Shown here: positions 11,090 to 18,918 of the stretch, piece by piece
How the letters are laid out: the number at the start of each line of letters is the position of its first letter
How positions within the stretch are numbered: the first letter of the stretch is position 1
Source: Hydrogenophaga palleronii NBRC 102513
GTDB taxonomy: Bacteria; Pseudomonadota; Gammaproteobacteria; Burkholderiales; Burkholderiaceae_C
Direction: 5' to 3'
Length of the DNA: 64,000 bases
NCBI RefSeq assembly: GCF_001571225.1
Contig: NZ_BCTJ01000008.1
Location: 1-64,000 of the forward strand
Position numbers and translations under genes: made by a program
Notes under the pieces: generated by a model
The model's database searches: none
What the model saw: the letters and a program-made list of their open reading frames with translations, nothing else
What the model was told of the DNA's origin: nothing

Positions 11090-12046
11090 GTGAACATCCT
11101 CGCCCATCCCGTCGTCGTCTCCCTCACCCCGGTCTTCCTGCTGATCGCCCTCGGTTACCTGGCCGGGCGCAAACGGTGGATACGCGATGCCGGCATCAAG
11201 GACCTGTCCAACCTGGTCTTCATGCTGCTGATCCCGGCGCTCTTGTTCCGCACCATGAGCACGGTGCAGATCCACGATGTGGACCTGAAGCCGGTGCTGG
11301 CGTACTTCATCGCGGCACTGACGCTGCTGGCGGTGTCCATCGTCTGGCGTGGTTTCAACCGCGGCAGCGTGGTGCTGGCGCTGGCCGGCACCTTCTCCAA
11401 CATGGTGATGATCGGCATCACGCTGGTGGAGTTGGCCTATGGCAAGGAAGGCCAGGTGACGCTGCTGACGCTGGTGTCGGTGCACGCGCTGATCCTGCTC
11501 ACGGTGGGCTCCATCGTGCTGGAACTGGCGGTGGCGCGCGAGGCTCGCGCCGGTGGTGAGCGTGTGCCGCACGTGCTGGCCACGGCGTGGTCGGCGTTCA
11601 AGGGTGCGCTGATCCACCCGGTGCCCCTGCCCATCCTGTGCGGCCTGCTGTTTGCGCAGACCGGCCTGGCGCTGCCGCTGGTGGTGGACAAGCCGCTGCA
11701 GTTGCTTGGCAGTGCCTTCGGTCCGATCTCCCTGGTGCTGGTGGGTGTGACGCTGGCGAACACCTCCATGCAGGGCCACCTGCGCCAAGCCTTGTGCGTG
11801 AGCCTGTCGAAGAACCTGGTGTTGCCGGCGATGGTGGGCCTGTCGGCCTGGGCCCTGGGCATCACCGGTCTGCCGCTGACAGTGCTGGTGGTGGCGGCCG
11901 CGCTGCCGGTGGGGGCCAACGTGTTCCTGTTCGCGCAGCGCTACAGCGTGGCGCAGGAAGTGACGACGGCCAGCATGGGCCTGTCGACCGTGCTGGCGCT
12001 GTTCACGCTCAGCTTCGTGATGCTGTTGATGTCGGTGCTGGGCTGA
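11090..12046 (+). CDS. AEC-family (auxin efflux carrier-type) transporter
   Basis: A 318-residue membrane protein with about ten helices. The N-terminal part LTPVFLLIALGYLAGRKRW and the central GTFSNMVMIGITLVELAYG are typical of the AEC family, as is PVGANVFLFAQRY near the C-terminus. Bacterial AEC members export or take up organic anions such as malate; the substrate is not evident here. The GTG at 11090 puts the first helix at the N-terminus. It stands alone, 30 bp after the zinc operon, and a GATACCAT element just upstream may be its own -10. Confidence 0.85.
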   Translation: MNILAHPVVVSLTPVFLLIALGYLAGRKRWIRDAGIKDLSNLVFMLLIPALLFRTMSTVQIHDVDLKPVLAYFIAALTLLAVSIVWRGFNRGSVVLALAGTFSNMVMIGITLVELAYGKEGQVTLLTLVSVHALILLTVGSIVLELAVAREARAGGERVPHVLATAWSAFKGALIHPVPLPILCGLLFAQTGLALPLVVDKPLQLLGSAFGPISLVLVGVTLANTSMQGHLRQALCVSLSKNLVLPAMVGLSAWALGITGLPLTVLVVAAALPVGANVFLFAQRYSVAQEVTTASMGLSTVLALFTLSFVMLLMSVLG

Positions 12047-12077
12047 AGCCCGAGAGTCGGGGTCGCCTGCCGCTCAG

Positions 12078-12161
12078 AACACCGCGGGTCCGGCTCAGCC
12101 GGTCCGCAGGTGTTGCCCCCTTGCGGGGGTGACGCGCGCCAGCGTGGCGCGGGGGTGAGCC
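12078..12161. repeat. Dispersed GC-rich intergenic repeat, copy 1
   Basis: Begins AACACCGCGG, then a hairpin CCGGCT...AGCCGG, CGCAGGTGTTG, a hairpin CCCCCTTGCGGGGG, and a GACGCGCGCC/GGCGCG stem. Copies at 14305-14381 and 17562-17647 share the order and most bases. It lies between the convergent AEC and TM2 genes, and its stems could end transcription. Confidence 0.8.
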
Positions 12162-12163
12162 AG

Positions 12164-12622
12164 TTATTGGCTGATCTTGCGCGCTTCTTCGACCTGGTAT
12201 TCGAAGTAGCGCTGGAAGCCGAAGGCCAGGCTGCCCATCAGGGCCACCGTGCCCAGCAGCAGCGCAAACACCAGGGCGGCGATGGTCAGCCAGTTGGTGC
12301 TGCCGGGCAGCGCGTCGGCGGGCAGCGCCGGGTTGAACTGGCGGTTCCATTTCTCGCGGTCCATCAGGGCATAGACGATGGCCGTGAGGCAACTCGCCGC
12401 GATCGTCATGCCCAGCAGCGGAATCAGCACCCACGACAGCTTGTCGTCCTGGCCGTAGGTGAGCACGCGCTCCACGCCGTACCAGCCCAGCGCCGCGGGG
12501 AAGGGGTGCAGCCAGCCGATCCAGTCGCCCAGGCCGCGCAGGTAGAAGCGGTGCAGGCCGAGCACACCACCGATGAGTGCCAGCCAGACCGCCAGCGTCT
12601 TGTTCTTGGGCAACTGGGTCAT
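12164..12622 (-). CDS. TM2-domain membrane protein
   Basis: A 152-residue protein. The N-terminal TM2-type hairpin (residues about 8-50, AVWLALIGGVLGLHRFYLRG, then LGDWIGWLH) matches the family of two-helix membrane domains. Two further helices lie in the C-terminal half (about 62-82 and 112-135). The function of bacterial TM2 proteins is unknown. Its start overlaps the stop of the upstream acetyltransferase by 4 bp, so the two are co-translated. Confidence 0.8.
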   Translation of the reverse strand: MTQLPKNKTLAVWLALIGGVLGLHRFYLRGLGDWIGWLHPFPAALGWYGVERVLTYGQDDKLSWVLIPLLGMTIAASCLTAIVYALMDREKWNRQFNPALPADALPGSTNWLTIAALVFALLLGTVALMGSLAFGFQRYFEYQVEEARKISQ

Positions 12623-13149
12623 GCGGCGCTTTCGGCGGGCGTGCTGTCGCCAGCGCCCAGGGTTTTCTGCATCAGCACGATGTCCAGCCAGCGGTCGAAC
12701 TTCCAGCCGCAGGACTGCACCACGCCAACCGGCTCGAAGCCCAGGGCCTTGTGCAGGCCGATCGAACCGGCGTTGGCGGAATCGCCGATCACCGCCATCA
12801 CCTTGCGCGTGCCGCTGCGCTCCAGCGCCGTCAGCAGCTCGGCCAGCAACGCACGCCCCATGCCCTTGCCGTGTGCGGCCGGGTCCAGATAGATCGAATC
12901 CTCAACCGAAAAACGGTAGGCCGGGCGCGGCTTGAACCAGTTGCCGTAGGCAAAACCCAGCACCTGGCCGGCGTCTTCCGCCACCAGCCAGGGCAGGCCC
13001 TTGGCCAGCACGTCGGCGCGGCGACTGGTCATTTCGGCCAGGCTGGGCGGGGTGGTCTCGAAGGTGCCGGTGCCGTGTGACACATGGTGGCCGTAGATGC
13101 GGGTGATGGCGTCGAGGTCTTCGTCGCGGCTGGGTCTTATCAAAGGCAT
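12619..13149 (-). CDS. GNAT-family N-acetyltransferase (phosphinothricin/methionine sulfoximine type)
   Basis: About 176 residues. The opening MPLIRPSRDEDLDAITRIY, then YGHHVSHGTGTFE, and the acetyl-CoA binding segment YLDPAAHGKGMGRALL are those of the PAT/MddA subfamily, which acetylates phosphinothricin, methionine sulfone and similar glutamate analogues. The ATG at 13149 is preferred; 11 more codons upstream have no family character. It is the first gene of a two-gene operon with the TM2 protein and is divergent from rpsP. Confidence 0.85.
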   Translation of the reverse strand: MPLIRPSRDEDLDAITRIYGHHVSHGTGTFETTPPSLAEMTSRRADVLAKGLPWLVAEDAGQVLGFAYGNWFKPRPAYRFSVEDSIYLDPAAHGKGMGRALLAELLTALERSGTRKVMAVIGDSANAGSIGLHKALGFEPVGVVQSCGWKFDRWLDIVLMQKTLGAGDSTPAESAA

Positions 13150-13196
13150 GAGCACAGGGGGAGCAAGGGGGGAGGGAGTCAAAACCGGCGAATGGC

Positions 13197-13325
13197 TATA
13201 ATCGCGGGTTTTGTGGCGTTTCGCTGGCCGGGTGGTCAGTCGTGTGTCTCAAGCGCTGCAGATAAGCGGGTCGCAAGATCCAGTGAAGTACCGATGTTGG
13301 TACCTCTCCACCCGAAGGATAAATC
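13197..13325 (+). promoter_or_regulatory. rpsP promoter and 5' leader
   Basis: A perfect TATAAT at 13197-13202 is followed by CGCGGG and about 120 nt of leader before the rpsP ATG. The -35 is less clear. The leader ends with GAAGGATAAATC, whose GAAGGA is a good ribosome-binding site. This should drive rpsP and rimM, and possibly trmD. Confidence 0.7.
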
Positions 13326-13586
13326 ATGGTCGTCATTCGACTCTCCCGCGGCGGCTCCAAAGCCCGTCCTTTCTACAACATCGTCGTTGCCGACAAGCGC
13401 AACCGCCGTGATGGCCGTTTCATCGAGCGCATCGGTTTCTACAACCCGCTGGCCCGCGGTGGTGAAGAGCCCCTGCGCCTCGAACTCGACCGCCTGACCT
13501 ACTGGACCGGTGTGGGCGCCGCCCCGTCCGACACGGTGCAACGCCTGGTCAAGCAGCACGCTGCCGCCAAGCCCGTCGCAGCCTGA
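13326..13586 (+). CDS. rpsP: 30S ribosomal protein S16
   Basis: An 86-residue small-subunit protein: [20 protein letters not shown], then [14 protein letters not shown] and the C-terminal [18 protein letters not shown] block, all diagnostic for S16. It binds 16S rRNA during 30S assembly. First gene of the rpsP-rimM-trmD-rplS block conserved across proteobacteria; rimM starts 19 bp downstream. The strong promoter and leader upstream fit a highly expressed gene. Confidence 0.98.
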   Translation: MVVIRLSRGGSKARPFYNIVVADKRNRRDGRFIERIGFYNPLARGGEEPLRLELDRLTYWTGVGAAPSDTVQRLVKQHAAAKPVAA

Positions 13587-13605
13587 TCGTCGCATCGCGA
13601 TTCCG

Positions 13606-14205
13606 GTGAACAACCCCGCGTCCGGCGCCTTCAAGGCGTCGTCCCTGCCTGACGATGCCGTTGAGCTGGGCCGCATACAGGACGCGTGGGGCATCAAGGG
13701 CTGGGTCCGCATCCTGCCCCACAGCGCCGACACCTCGGCGCTGCTTGCCTCCTCACAGTGGTTCCTGCAGCCGCCCGAAGCCCGCTTCGCGCGCGGCTTC
13801 TCGGCGTTTGCCGGCTGCGTCGATGTCGCGGTGTCCGAGGTCAAGGCCCACACCGACGGCCTGGTGGCGCAGATCGAGGGCGTGGACAACCGCAACGCGG
13901 CCGAAGCCCTCAAAGGCGTGCGCATCTACCTGCCGCGCAGCGCGTTTCCCGCCACGCCCGAAGGCGAGTACTACTGGGTCGACCTGATCGGCCTGGACGT
14001 GGTCAACCGGGAAGGCGAGCACCTGGGCGTGGTGCGTGACCTCATGCCCACCGGCCCGACCTCGGTGCTGGTGCTGGAGTACAGCGAGAGCGTGGACGGC
14101 GCCGAACGGATCGCCGAACGCATGATTCCCTTTGTCGCCGCCTACATCGACGAAGTTGACAAAGCCCAGCGCCGCATCACGGCCGACTGGCAAAAAGATT
14201 ACTAG
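13606..14205 (+). CDS. rimM: Ribosome maturation factor RimM
   Basis: A 199-residue 16S rRNA processing factor that binds S19 during assembly of the 30S head. The N-terminal RimM domain includes VELGRIQDAWGIKGWVRI. The C-terminal PRC-barrel carries EYYWVDLIGLDVVN and the IPFVAAYIDEVD tail. The GTG at 13606, 19 bp after rpsP, keeps the family N-terminus; the same frame extends upstream into rpsP and is not used. Unusually, 188 bp containing a dispersed repeat separate it from trmD. Confidence 0.95.
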   Translation: MNNPASGAFKASSLPDDAVELGRIQDAWGIKGWVRILPHSADTSALLASSQWFLQPPEARFARGFSAFAGCVDVAVSEVKAHTDGLVAQIEGVDNRNAAEALKGVRIYLPRSAFPATPEGEYYWVDLIGLDVVNREGEHLGVVRDLMPTGPTSVLVLEYSESVDGAERIAERMIPFVAAYIDEVDKAQRRITADWQKDY

Positions 14206-14304
14206 ATAGCCCCCCCTGCGCCGCTGGTGCGGCGTCTTCGACCGGCGTAGCCGGATCGTCGTCGCTCCTGGAAAACGCCCCTGCGCGCCGAGCTCAGATC
14301 CAGC

Positions 14305-14381
14305 AAACGCCGTGGAACCGGCTTTGCCGGGCCACAGGCGTTGGCCCCCTGGGGGAGGCCGCGTCAGCGGCGCAGGGGGGC
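14305..14381. repeat. Dispersed GC-rich intergenic repeat, copy 3 (between rimM and trmD)
   Basis: AAACGCCG, then ACCGGC...GCCGG, CACAGGCGTTGG, CCCCCTGGGGG, and a GCCGCG...CGGC stem. This is the order of the copies at 12078 and 17562, with about three quarters of bases shared. The 14206-14304 segment before it holds further GC-rich inverted repeats and no gene. Unlike the other copies it sits inside an operon, on the coding-direction side of trmD. Confidence 0.65.
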
Positions 14382-14393
14382 ACAATCCTCCCC

Positions 14394-15170
14394 ATGCGCT
14401 TCGACGTCATCACCCTGTTTCCCGAGCTGTTCACGCCCTTCCTGCAACACGGCATCAACCGCCGCGCGTTCGAGGGTGGACTGGTTGACGTGCGCCTGTG
14501 GAATCCGCGCGATTTCGCCGAGGGCAACTACCGCCGGGTGGACGACCGGCCCTTCGGCGGTGGCCCGGGCATGGTCATGATGGCCGAGCCGCTGTGGTTG
14601 TGCCTGCAGGCGGTGCGCGCAGAACGTGCCGAGCCGGACGAAGCACGCGCGCCGGTGGTGCTGTTTTCCCCCATCGGACAAACCTTGCAGCACGCCAGCG
14701 TGGAGCGCTGGTCGCAGAGCCAGGGTGCGGTGTTGTTGTGCGGCCGGTACGAAGGCATCGACCAGCGTTTCATCGACGCCTGCGTGGATGTGCAGATCAG
14801 CCTGGGCGACTTCGTGCTCTCGGGCGGTGAGATCGCTGCCATGGCCTTGCTGGACGCGGTGGCGCGCTTGCAGCCCGGCGTGCTGAACGACCAGGGCAGC
14901 CACCAGCAGGACAGCTTCAACCCGGCGCTCGACGGCCTGCTCGACAGCCCGCACCACACGCGGCCCGAGGTCTGGCAGGGGCCGGCCGGGCCCATGCCGG
15001 TGCCGGAGGTGCTGCTCGGCGGGCACCACGAGCGCATTGCGCGCCACCGGCGCGAGCAGAGCTTGTTGCTCACGGCACGCCAGCGGCCCGAGCTGCTGCA
15101 GCGCGCGCGGGAGCAGGGTTTGCTCGATGCGGCCGACCAGCGTTTCCTGCGCGCGCGGGGATTGCTATAA
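14394..15170 (+). CDS. trmD: tRNA (guanine37-N1)-methyltransferase TrmD
   Basis: A 258-residue SPOUT-class enzyme that methylates G37 of tRNAs reading CNN codons with S-adenosylmethionine, preventing +1 frameshifts. The start MRFDVITLFPELF, DRPFGGGPGMVMM, the knot segments LLCGRYEGIDQRFID and LGDFVLSGGE, and the C-terminal HPEVL-like RPEVWQG and LTARQRPELL regions are all present. The start is close to a CACAAT element (14381-14386), so it may also have its own promoter downstream of the repeat that splits it from rimM. Confidence 0.97.
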   Translation: MRFDVITLFPELFTPFLQHGINRRAFEGGLVDVRLWNPRDFAEGNYRRVDDRPFGGGPGMVMMAEPLWLCLQAVRAERAEPDEARAPVVLFSPIGQTLQHASVERWSQSQGAVLLCGRYEGIDQRFIDACVDVQISLGDFVLSGGEIAAMALLDAVARLQPGVLNDQGSHQQDSFNPALDGLLDSPHHTRPEVWQGPAGPMPVPEVLLGGHHERIARHRREQSLLLTARQRPELLQRAREQGLLDAADQRFLRARGLL

Positions 15171-15302
15171 TCCAGGGCTTTTCGATCCTCTGACCGGCCG
15201 CCGTGACCGGGCCAGCCCGCAAACCTGCGAAGGTTTGGACAGGGCCCCTGCCGGATTCGCGGCCTTTAGTGCAGCGCGGGCATGATCGACGAACAGGAAA
15301 AC
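15166..15302 (+). promoter_or_regulatory. Candidate rplS promoter and structured leader
   Basis: TATAAT at 15166-15171 overlaps the trmD stop codon. It is followed by about 130 nt with GC-rich inverted segments (around 15193-15215 and 15225-15260) before the rplS ATG. A separate promoter and a leader able to respond to free L19 would explain the long gap. The -10 is clear; the -35 and any feedback function are uncertain. Confidence 0.5.
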
Positions 15303-15659
15303 ATGAACCTCATCCAGACCCTTGAGCAAGAAGAAATTGCTCGCCTCGGCAAAGTCATCCCGCCGTTCGCCCCTGGCGACACCGTGATCGTCAGCGTCAA
15401 CGTGATCGAAGGCACGCGCAAGCGTGTGCAGGCCTACGAAGGCGTGGTGGTGGCCCGTCGCAACCGCGGCCTGAACTCCAGCTTCATCGTGCGCAAGATC
15501 TCCAACGGCGAAGGCGTGGAACGTACGTTCCCGCTGTACTCCCCGCTGATCGCCAAGATCGAAGTCAAGCGCCGTGGTGCTGTGCGTCGCGCCAAGCTGT
15601 ACTACCTGCGTGAGCGCAGCGGCAAGTCGGCCCGCATCAAGGAAAAGCTGGGCGCGTAA
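15303..15659 (+). CDS. rplS: 50S ribosomal protein L19
   Basis: A 118-residue protein located at the 30S-50S interface. [45 protein letters not shown] and the [13 protein letters not shown] block are diagnostic. The ATG at 15303 is preceded by CAGGAAAAC; an ATG 21 bp upstream (15282) would add seven non-conserved residues. The last gene of the rpsP block, it ends at a strong intrinsic terminator. Confidence 0.98.
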   Translation: MNLIQTLEQEEIARLGKVIPPFAPGDTVIVSVNVIEGTRKRVQAYEGVVVARRNRGLNSSFIVRKISNGEGVERTFPLYSPLIAKIEVKRRGAVRRAKLYYLRERSGKSARIKEKLGA

Positions 15660-15694
15660 GGCGGGCGGGCCCGTCCCGCTCCCTGGCCTCCCCC

Positions 15695-15723
15695 AAAAAG
15701 CCGCTCTTCGGAGCGGCTTTTTT
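15695..15723 (+). terminator. Intrinsic terminator after rplS
   Basis: AAAAAGCCGCTC, a TTCG loop, GAGCGGCTTTTTT: a perfect GC stem with the stable UUCG tetraloop and a T-run, 36 bp after the rplS stop. Confidence 0.95.
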
Positions 15724-15817
15724 GCGTCTGGCGCCAGGCATTCAGCACCCTGGCGCCGCAGGGTTGGAGCCCTGCGCGACGGCAGGCCACCGGGCATCTC
15801 GGTATGCTCGCTGCCAC

Positions 15818-16501
15818 ATGACCCAGATCCTGCCCGCTTTTGATCCGCGTCTCGTGCCCATCGTGGCCCACGACGAAGATGAGTTCCTGCGACCCGCACA
15901 GGCGCAACGCCTGACCCCCGATGGCCTGCGCCACCTGTTCGCCCACCCGCCGGTGTGGACGCCCGAGCTGCTCCGGGAACGCAAGTTTGCCGACCGCGCG
16001 CCGGCCGAGGCCGCCGTGCTGCTGCCGCTGGTGATGCGCGAGGAACTGACGCTGATCCTGACCCAGCGCGCCACCCACCTGTCCACCCACTCGGGCCAGA
16101 TCGCCTTGCCCGGCGGCAAGATCGACCCGGAAGACGCCGACGCCACCGCCGCCGCGCTGCGCGAAGCGCGGGAGGAGATCGGCCTGACGTCCGAGCGCGT
16201 CGAGGTGCTGGGCACCCTGCCGGTGTACGTGACCGGCACGTCCTTCACCGTGACACCAGTGGTGGGCCTGGTGCAGCCCGGCTTCGAGCTGATGCCCAAC
16301 CCGGACGAGGTGGCCGATGTGTTCGAGGTGCCGCTGACCTACCTGATGAACCCGCTGCACCACCGCCGCCATGCGATGGACTTTGAAGGCGCGGTGCGCG
16401 AGTGGTACTCCATGCCCTACCTGGACGGCGACCGCGAGCGCTTCATCTGGGGCGCCACCGCCGGCATGCTGCGCAACTTCTACCGGCTGTTGAGCGCGTA
16501 A
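15818..16501 (+). CDS. NUDIX hydrolase, CoA pyrophosphatase-like
   Basis: A 227-residue NUDIX enzyme. The Nudix box lies near residues 107-129: GGKIDPEDADATAAALREA, then REEIGL, directly after QIALPGG. The segment LTQRATHLSTHSGQIALPGG is the extra motif (UPF0035) that marks coenzyme A diphosphatases of the YeaB/NudL type, which cleave CoA to phosphopantetheine and 3',5'-ADP. The ATG at 15818 is preferred over an in-frame ATG 96 bp upstream because that extension overlaps the rplS terminator. It is followed 80 bp later by the CobD-like gene. Confidence 0.9.
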   Translation: MTQILPAFDPRLVPIVAHDEDEFLRPAQAQRLTPDGLRHLFAHPPVWTPELLRERKFADRAPAEAAVLLPLVMREELTLILTQRATHLSTHSGQIALPGGKIDPEDADATAAALREAREEIGLTSERVEVLGTLPVYVTGTSFTVTPVVGLVQPGFELMPNPDEVADVFEVPLTYLMNPLHHRRHAMDFEGAVREWYSMPYLDGDRERFIWGATAGMLRNFYRLLSA

Positions 16502-16581
16502 CGCAGCGGGTGCACGCCACCGCCCGGTGGCAACAGGGCCGCTGTGTAGAGCCTGTTGCACGACGCCACTATGATGGCGCC

Positions 16582-17511
16582 ATGAGTTTTTTCGCCATCC
16601 TCATTGCCTTGCTGCTGGAGCAGGCGCGTCCGCTTGCTTATGACAACCCCGTTCACGGCGCCTTGCGCGGCTGGGCCCGCACCGTGCGGCGCAATCTGGA
16701 CGCCGGTCAGTCATCGCACGGCTGGGTCGCCTGGGTGCTCGCGGTGGGTGTGCCTGCGCTGGTGTCCGGCCTGGTTTTCTGGGGGTTGTGGCGCTTCAGC
16801 TCGGTGCTGGGTTTCGTGTGGACCGTGGGCATCCTGTACGTGACCCTGGGCTTTCGCCAGTTCAGCCACCACTTCAGCGAGATCCGGCAGGCGCTCGACG
16901 TGGGCGACGACATGCTGGCGCGCGAGAAGCTGGCGCGCTGGTTGCGCGTGGACGCCTCCAGCCTGCCGCGTGCCGAATTGCTGCGCCAGGTGATCGAACA
17001 GTCGGTGCTGGCCGCGCACCGCCACGTGTTCGGTGTGCTGGTGTGCTTCGTCGTGTTCTGGGCCATTGGCCTGGGCCCTTCGGGCGCGGTGTTCTACCGC
17101 CTGGCCGAGTACCTGTCGCGCAACTGGCGCGCGCGCCCTGACGGCACGCCCAGCCCGGCGCTGCAGCATGCGGCGAGCCGCGGCTGGGGCCTGGTGGACT
17201 GGGTGCCGGCGCGTTTGACCGCCCTGGGTTTTGCCGTGGTCGGCAACTTTGAAGAAGCCGTGGCCAGCTGGCGCGGCGACGCCGAGCGGTTTGCGCCCGG
17301 CAGCGACGGCGTGGTGCTGGCCGCCACCTCGGGTGCGATCAACGTGCGCCTGGCGCCGCAACCCGATGGCCTCACGCTGCCCGAAGACGGCGACCCCGGC
17401 AACCGGCCCGAGCCGCAACTCGCCCACCTGAGCAGTGTGGTCGGCCTGGTGTGGCGTGCGGTGGTGTTGTGGATGCTGCTGCTGGCCCTGCTCACGCTGG
17501 CCGGGCTTTGA
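16582..17511 (+). CDS. CobD/CbiB-family membrane protein
   Basis: A 309-residue membrane protein with hydrophobic segments near the N-terminus (1-20), at about 52-95, about 150-175 and the C-terminus. MSFFAILIALLLEQARPL, then SEIRQALDVGDDMLAREKLA and VVGNFEEAVASWR, identify the CobD/CbiB family, whose classic members make adenosylcobinamide phosphate. No other cobalamin genes are near, and betaproteobacterial relatives occur outside cob clusters, so its reaction is uncertain. TATGAT at 16570-16575 lies only 6 bp before the ATG, suggesting a leaderless transcript. Confidence 0.8.
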   Translation: MSFFAILIALLLEQARPLAYDNPVHGALRGWARTVRRNLDAGQSSHGWVAWVLAVGVPALVSGLVFWGLWRFSSVLGFVWTVGILYVTLGFRQFSHHFSEIRQALDVGDDMLAREKLARWLRVDASSLPRAELLRQVIEQSVLAAHRHVFGVLVCFVVFWAIGLGPSGAVFYRLAEYLSRNWRARPDGTPSPALQHAASRGWGLVDWVPARLTALGFAVVGNFEEAVASWRGDAERFAPGSDGVVLAATSGAINVRLAPQPDGLTLPEDGDPGNRPEPQLAHLSSVVGLVWRAVVLWMLLLALLTLAGL

Positions 17512-17561
17512 TCGACAGGCGGCCCACCAAAGCCAGCCGGCGCGAAAGCACCCCAACCAGA

Positions 17562-17647
17562 AACACCGCGGCACCGGCTCCGCCGGGCCGCAGGTGTTGC
17601 CCCCTTGAGGGGGTGACGCGCTGCAAGCGCGGCGCGGGGGGGCTCCC
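17562..17647. repeat. Dispersed GC-rich intergenic repeat, copy 2
   Basis: AACACCGCGG, ACCGGCTCCGCCGGG, CGCAGGTGTTG, CCCCCTTGAGGGGG, GACGCGCTGC/GCGGCGCG: nearly the same order and bases as copy 1 at 12078. It sits between the convergent CobD-like and rsgA genes, where it may end both transcripts. Confidence 0.8.
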
Positions 17648-18586
17648 CTAATACCTGCGTTTGTCCGACAGTTCCGCGAACAACTCGCTGTACAGCCGGT
17701 AGCGGTTCTCGCTGATCGCCAGCGGATCGTCTTCCGCCTGGTCCGGCTCGCCGCTTTGCACATGCGCCACCACCGCACAGCCCGGTTCGTGCAGGTGGGT
17801 GCAGTTGTAGAAGCGGCAGTGGCCCAGCGTGGCGTTCAGGTCTGGCATCAGGTGGGCCAGTTGCATCGGTTCGATGTGGTTGAGGCCGAATTCCTGGAAA
17901 CCCGGTGAGTCGATCAAGGCCGTGCGCCGCTCGGCGTCCACCCAGTACCAGGTGGTGCTGGTGGTGGTGTGTTTGCCCGAGTTGAGTGCGCGCGAAATCT
18001 CGCCGGTCTGTGCCCGCGCCTCCGGCACCAGCCGGTTCACTAACGTGCTCTTGCCGACCCCCGAAGGGCCGAGCACCAGGGTGTTCCTGTTCGCCAGGTG
18101 CTGCTGCAGCACATCGAGCCCGTGCGCGCCGCCGTCGCTGGCGGTCAGGCACAGCGGCAACACGGTGCAGCCCATGCGGCGGTAGGGTTCGAGGCGTGCC
18201 CAGGCGCGGTCGAAGGCGGGTTGCAGGTCGCTCTTGTTGAGCACGATCAGCACGGCGATGCCTTCGGCCTGCGCCGCGATCAGCGCGCGCGTGAGCTGGC
18301 TCTCGGAGAATTCGGGGTCGGCCGCCACCAGCACCAGCACCTGGTCGAGGTTGGCGGCGAAGGATTTGGTGCGCAGTTCGTCCTGGCGGTAGAACAGGTT
18401 GCGCCGCGTGTCCACGCGTTCGATGCTGCCTTCGTCGCCGGTCGCCTGCCATTGCACGCGGTCGCCCACCACCACCGCATTCTTCTTGCCGCGCGGGTGG
18501 CAAATGCGGCGCTGGCCGTCGGCGCTTTCGACCAGACAGTGGCGACCGTGTGCGGCCACCACCAGGCCGGGTAGGAGGTCGGCCAT
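17648..18586 (-). CDS. rsgA: Small ribosomal subunit biogenesis GTPase RsgA
   Basis: A 312-residue circularly permuted GTPase that tests late 30S maturation. An N-terminal OB fold (about residues 1-70) is followed by G4 LNKSDL, then G1 GPSGVGKST, a G2 region around GKHTTTSTTWY, G3 DSPGF, and a C-terminal zinc-binding domain with CRFYNCTHLHEPGCAV (CxxxxCxHxxxxxC). The G4-G1-G3 order is the permutation signature. The start codon overlaps the stop of the pterin dehydratase gene (ATGA), so they are co-translated. Confidence 0.96.
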   Translation of the reverse strand: MADLLPGLVVAAHGRHCLVESADGQRRICHPRGKKNAVVVGDRVQWQATGDEGSIERVDTRRNLFYRQDELRTKSFAANLDQVLVLVAADPEFSESQLTRALIAAQAEGIAVLIVLNKSDLQPAFDRAWARLEPYRRMGCTVLPLCLTASDGGAHGLDVLQQHLANRNTLVLGPSGVGKSTLVNRLVPEARAQTGEISRALNSGKHTTTSTTWYWVDAERRTALIDSPGFQEFGLNHIEPMQLAHLMPDLNATLGHCRFYNCTHLHEPGCAVVAHVQSGEPDQAEDDPLAISENRYRLYSELFAELSDKRRY

Positions 18587-18906
18587 CAGGCCTTCTGCAA
18601 AGTGTCCACCGCAGCCGCGCAGTGGAAGTCGCTGACCGAGATGCCGTTCACGTCGTGCGTGTTGAAGCGCACCGTGCAGCGGCTGTAGCCCAGCGCCAGG
18701 TCGGGGTGGTGGTCTTCGCGGTGCGCGATCCAGGCCAGCGCGTTGACGAAGGCCATGGTCTCGTGGAAGTTGGTGAAGCTGTAGGTCTTCTCCAGCGCGC
18801 CGTCGATCAGCTTCCAGCCCTGGGCGGCGTCGCCGTTGAGCTGGGTGAGCTGGGTCACGATTTCGGTGGCCGAGAGAGCGCGGCGGTTCTGGTGGATCGG
18901 GTTCAT
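18586..18906 (-). CDS. 4a-hydroxytetrahydrobiopterin dehydratase (pterin-4a-carbinolamine dehydratase)
   Basis: A 106-residue PCD/DCoH-like protein. The active-site pattern EDHHPDLALGY, followed by HDVNGISVSD, keeps the conserved histidines and final aspartate. The enzyme recycles the 4a-carbinolamine made by pterin-dependent hydroxylases such as phenylalanine hydroxylase, but no such hydroxylase is in the window. It lies in the middle of the M48 peptidase / PCD / rsgA operon, 12 bp after the peptidase. Confidence 0.92.
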   Translation of the reverse strand: MNPIHQNRRALSATEIVTQLTQLNGDAAQGWKLIDGALEKTYSFTNFHETMAFVNALAWIAHREDHHPDLALGYSRCTVRFNTHDVNGISVSDFHCAAAVDTLQKA

Positions 18907-18918
18907 ATCGGGTTCGCC

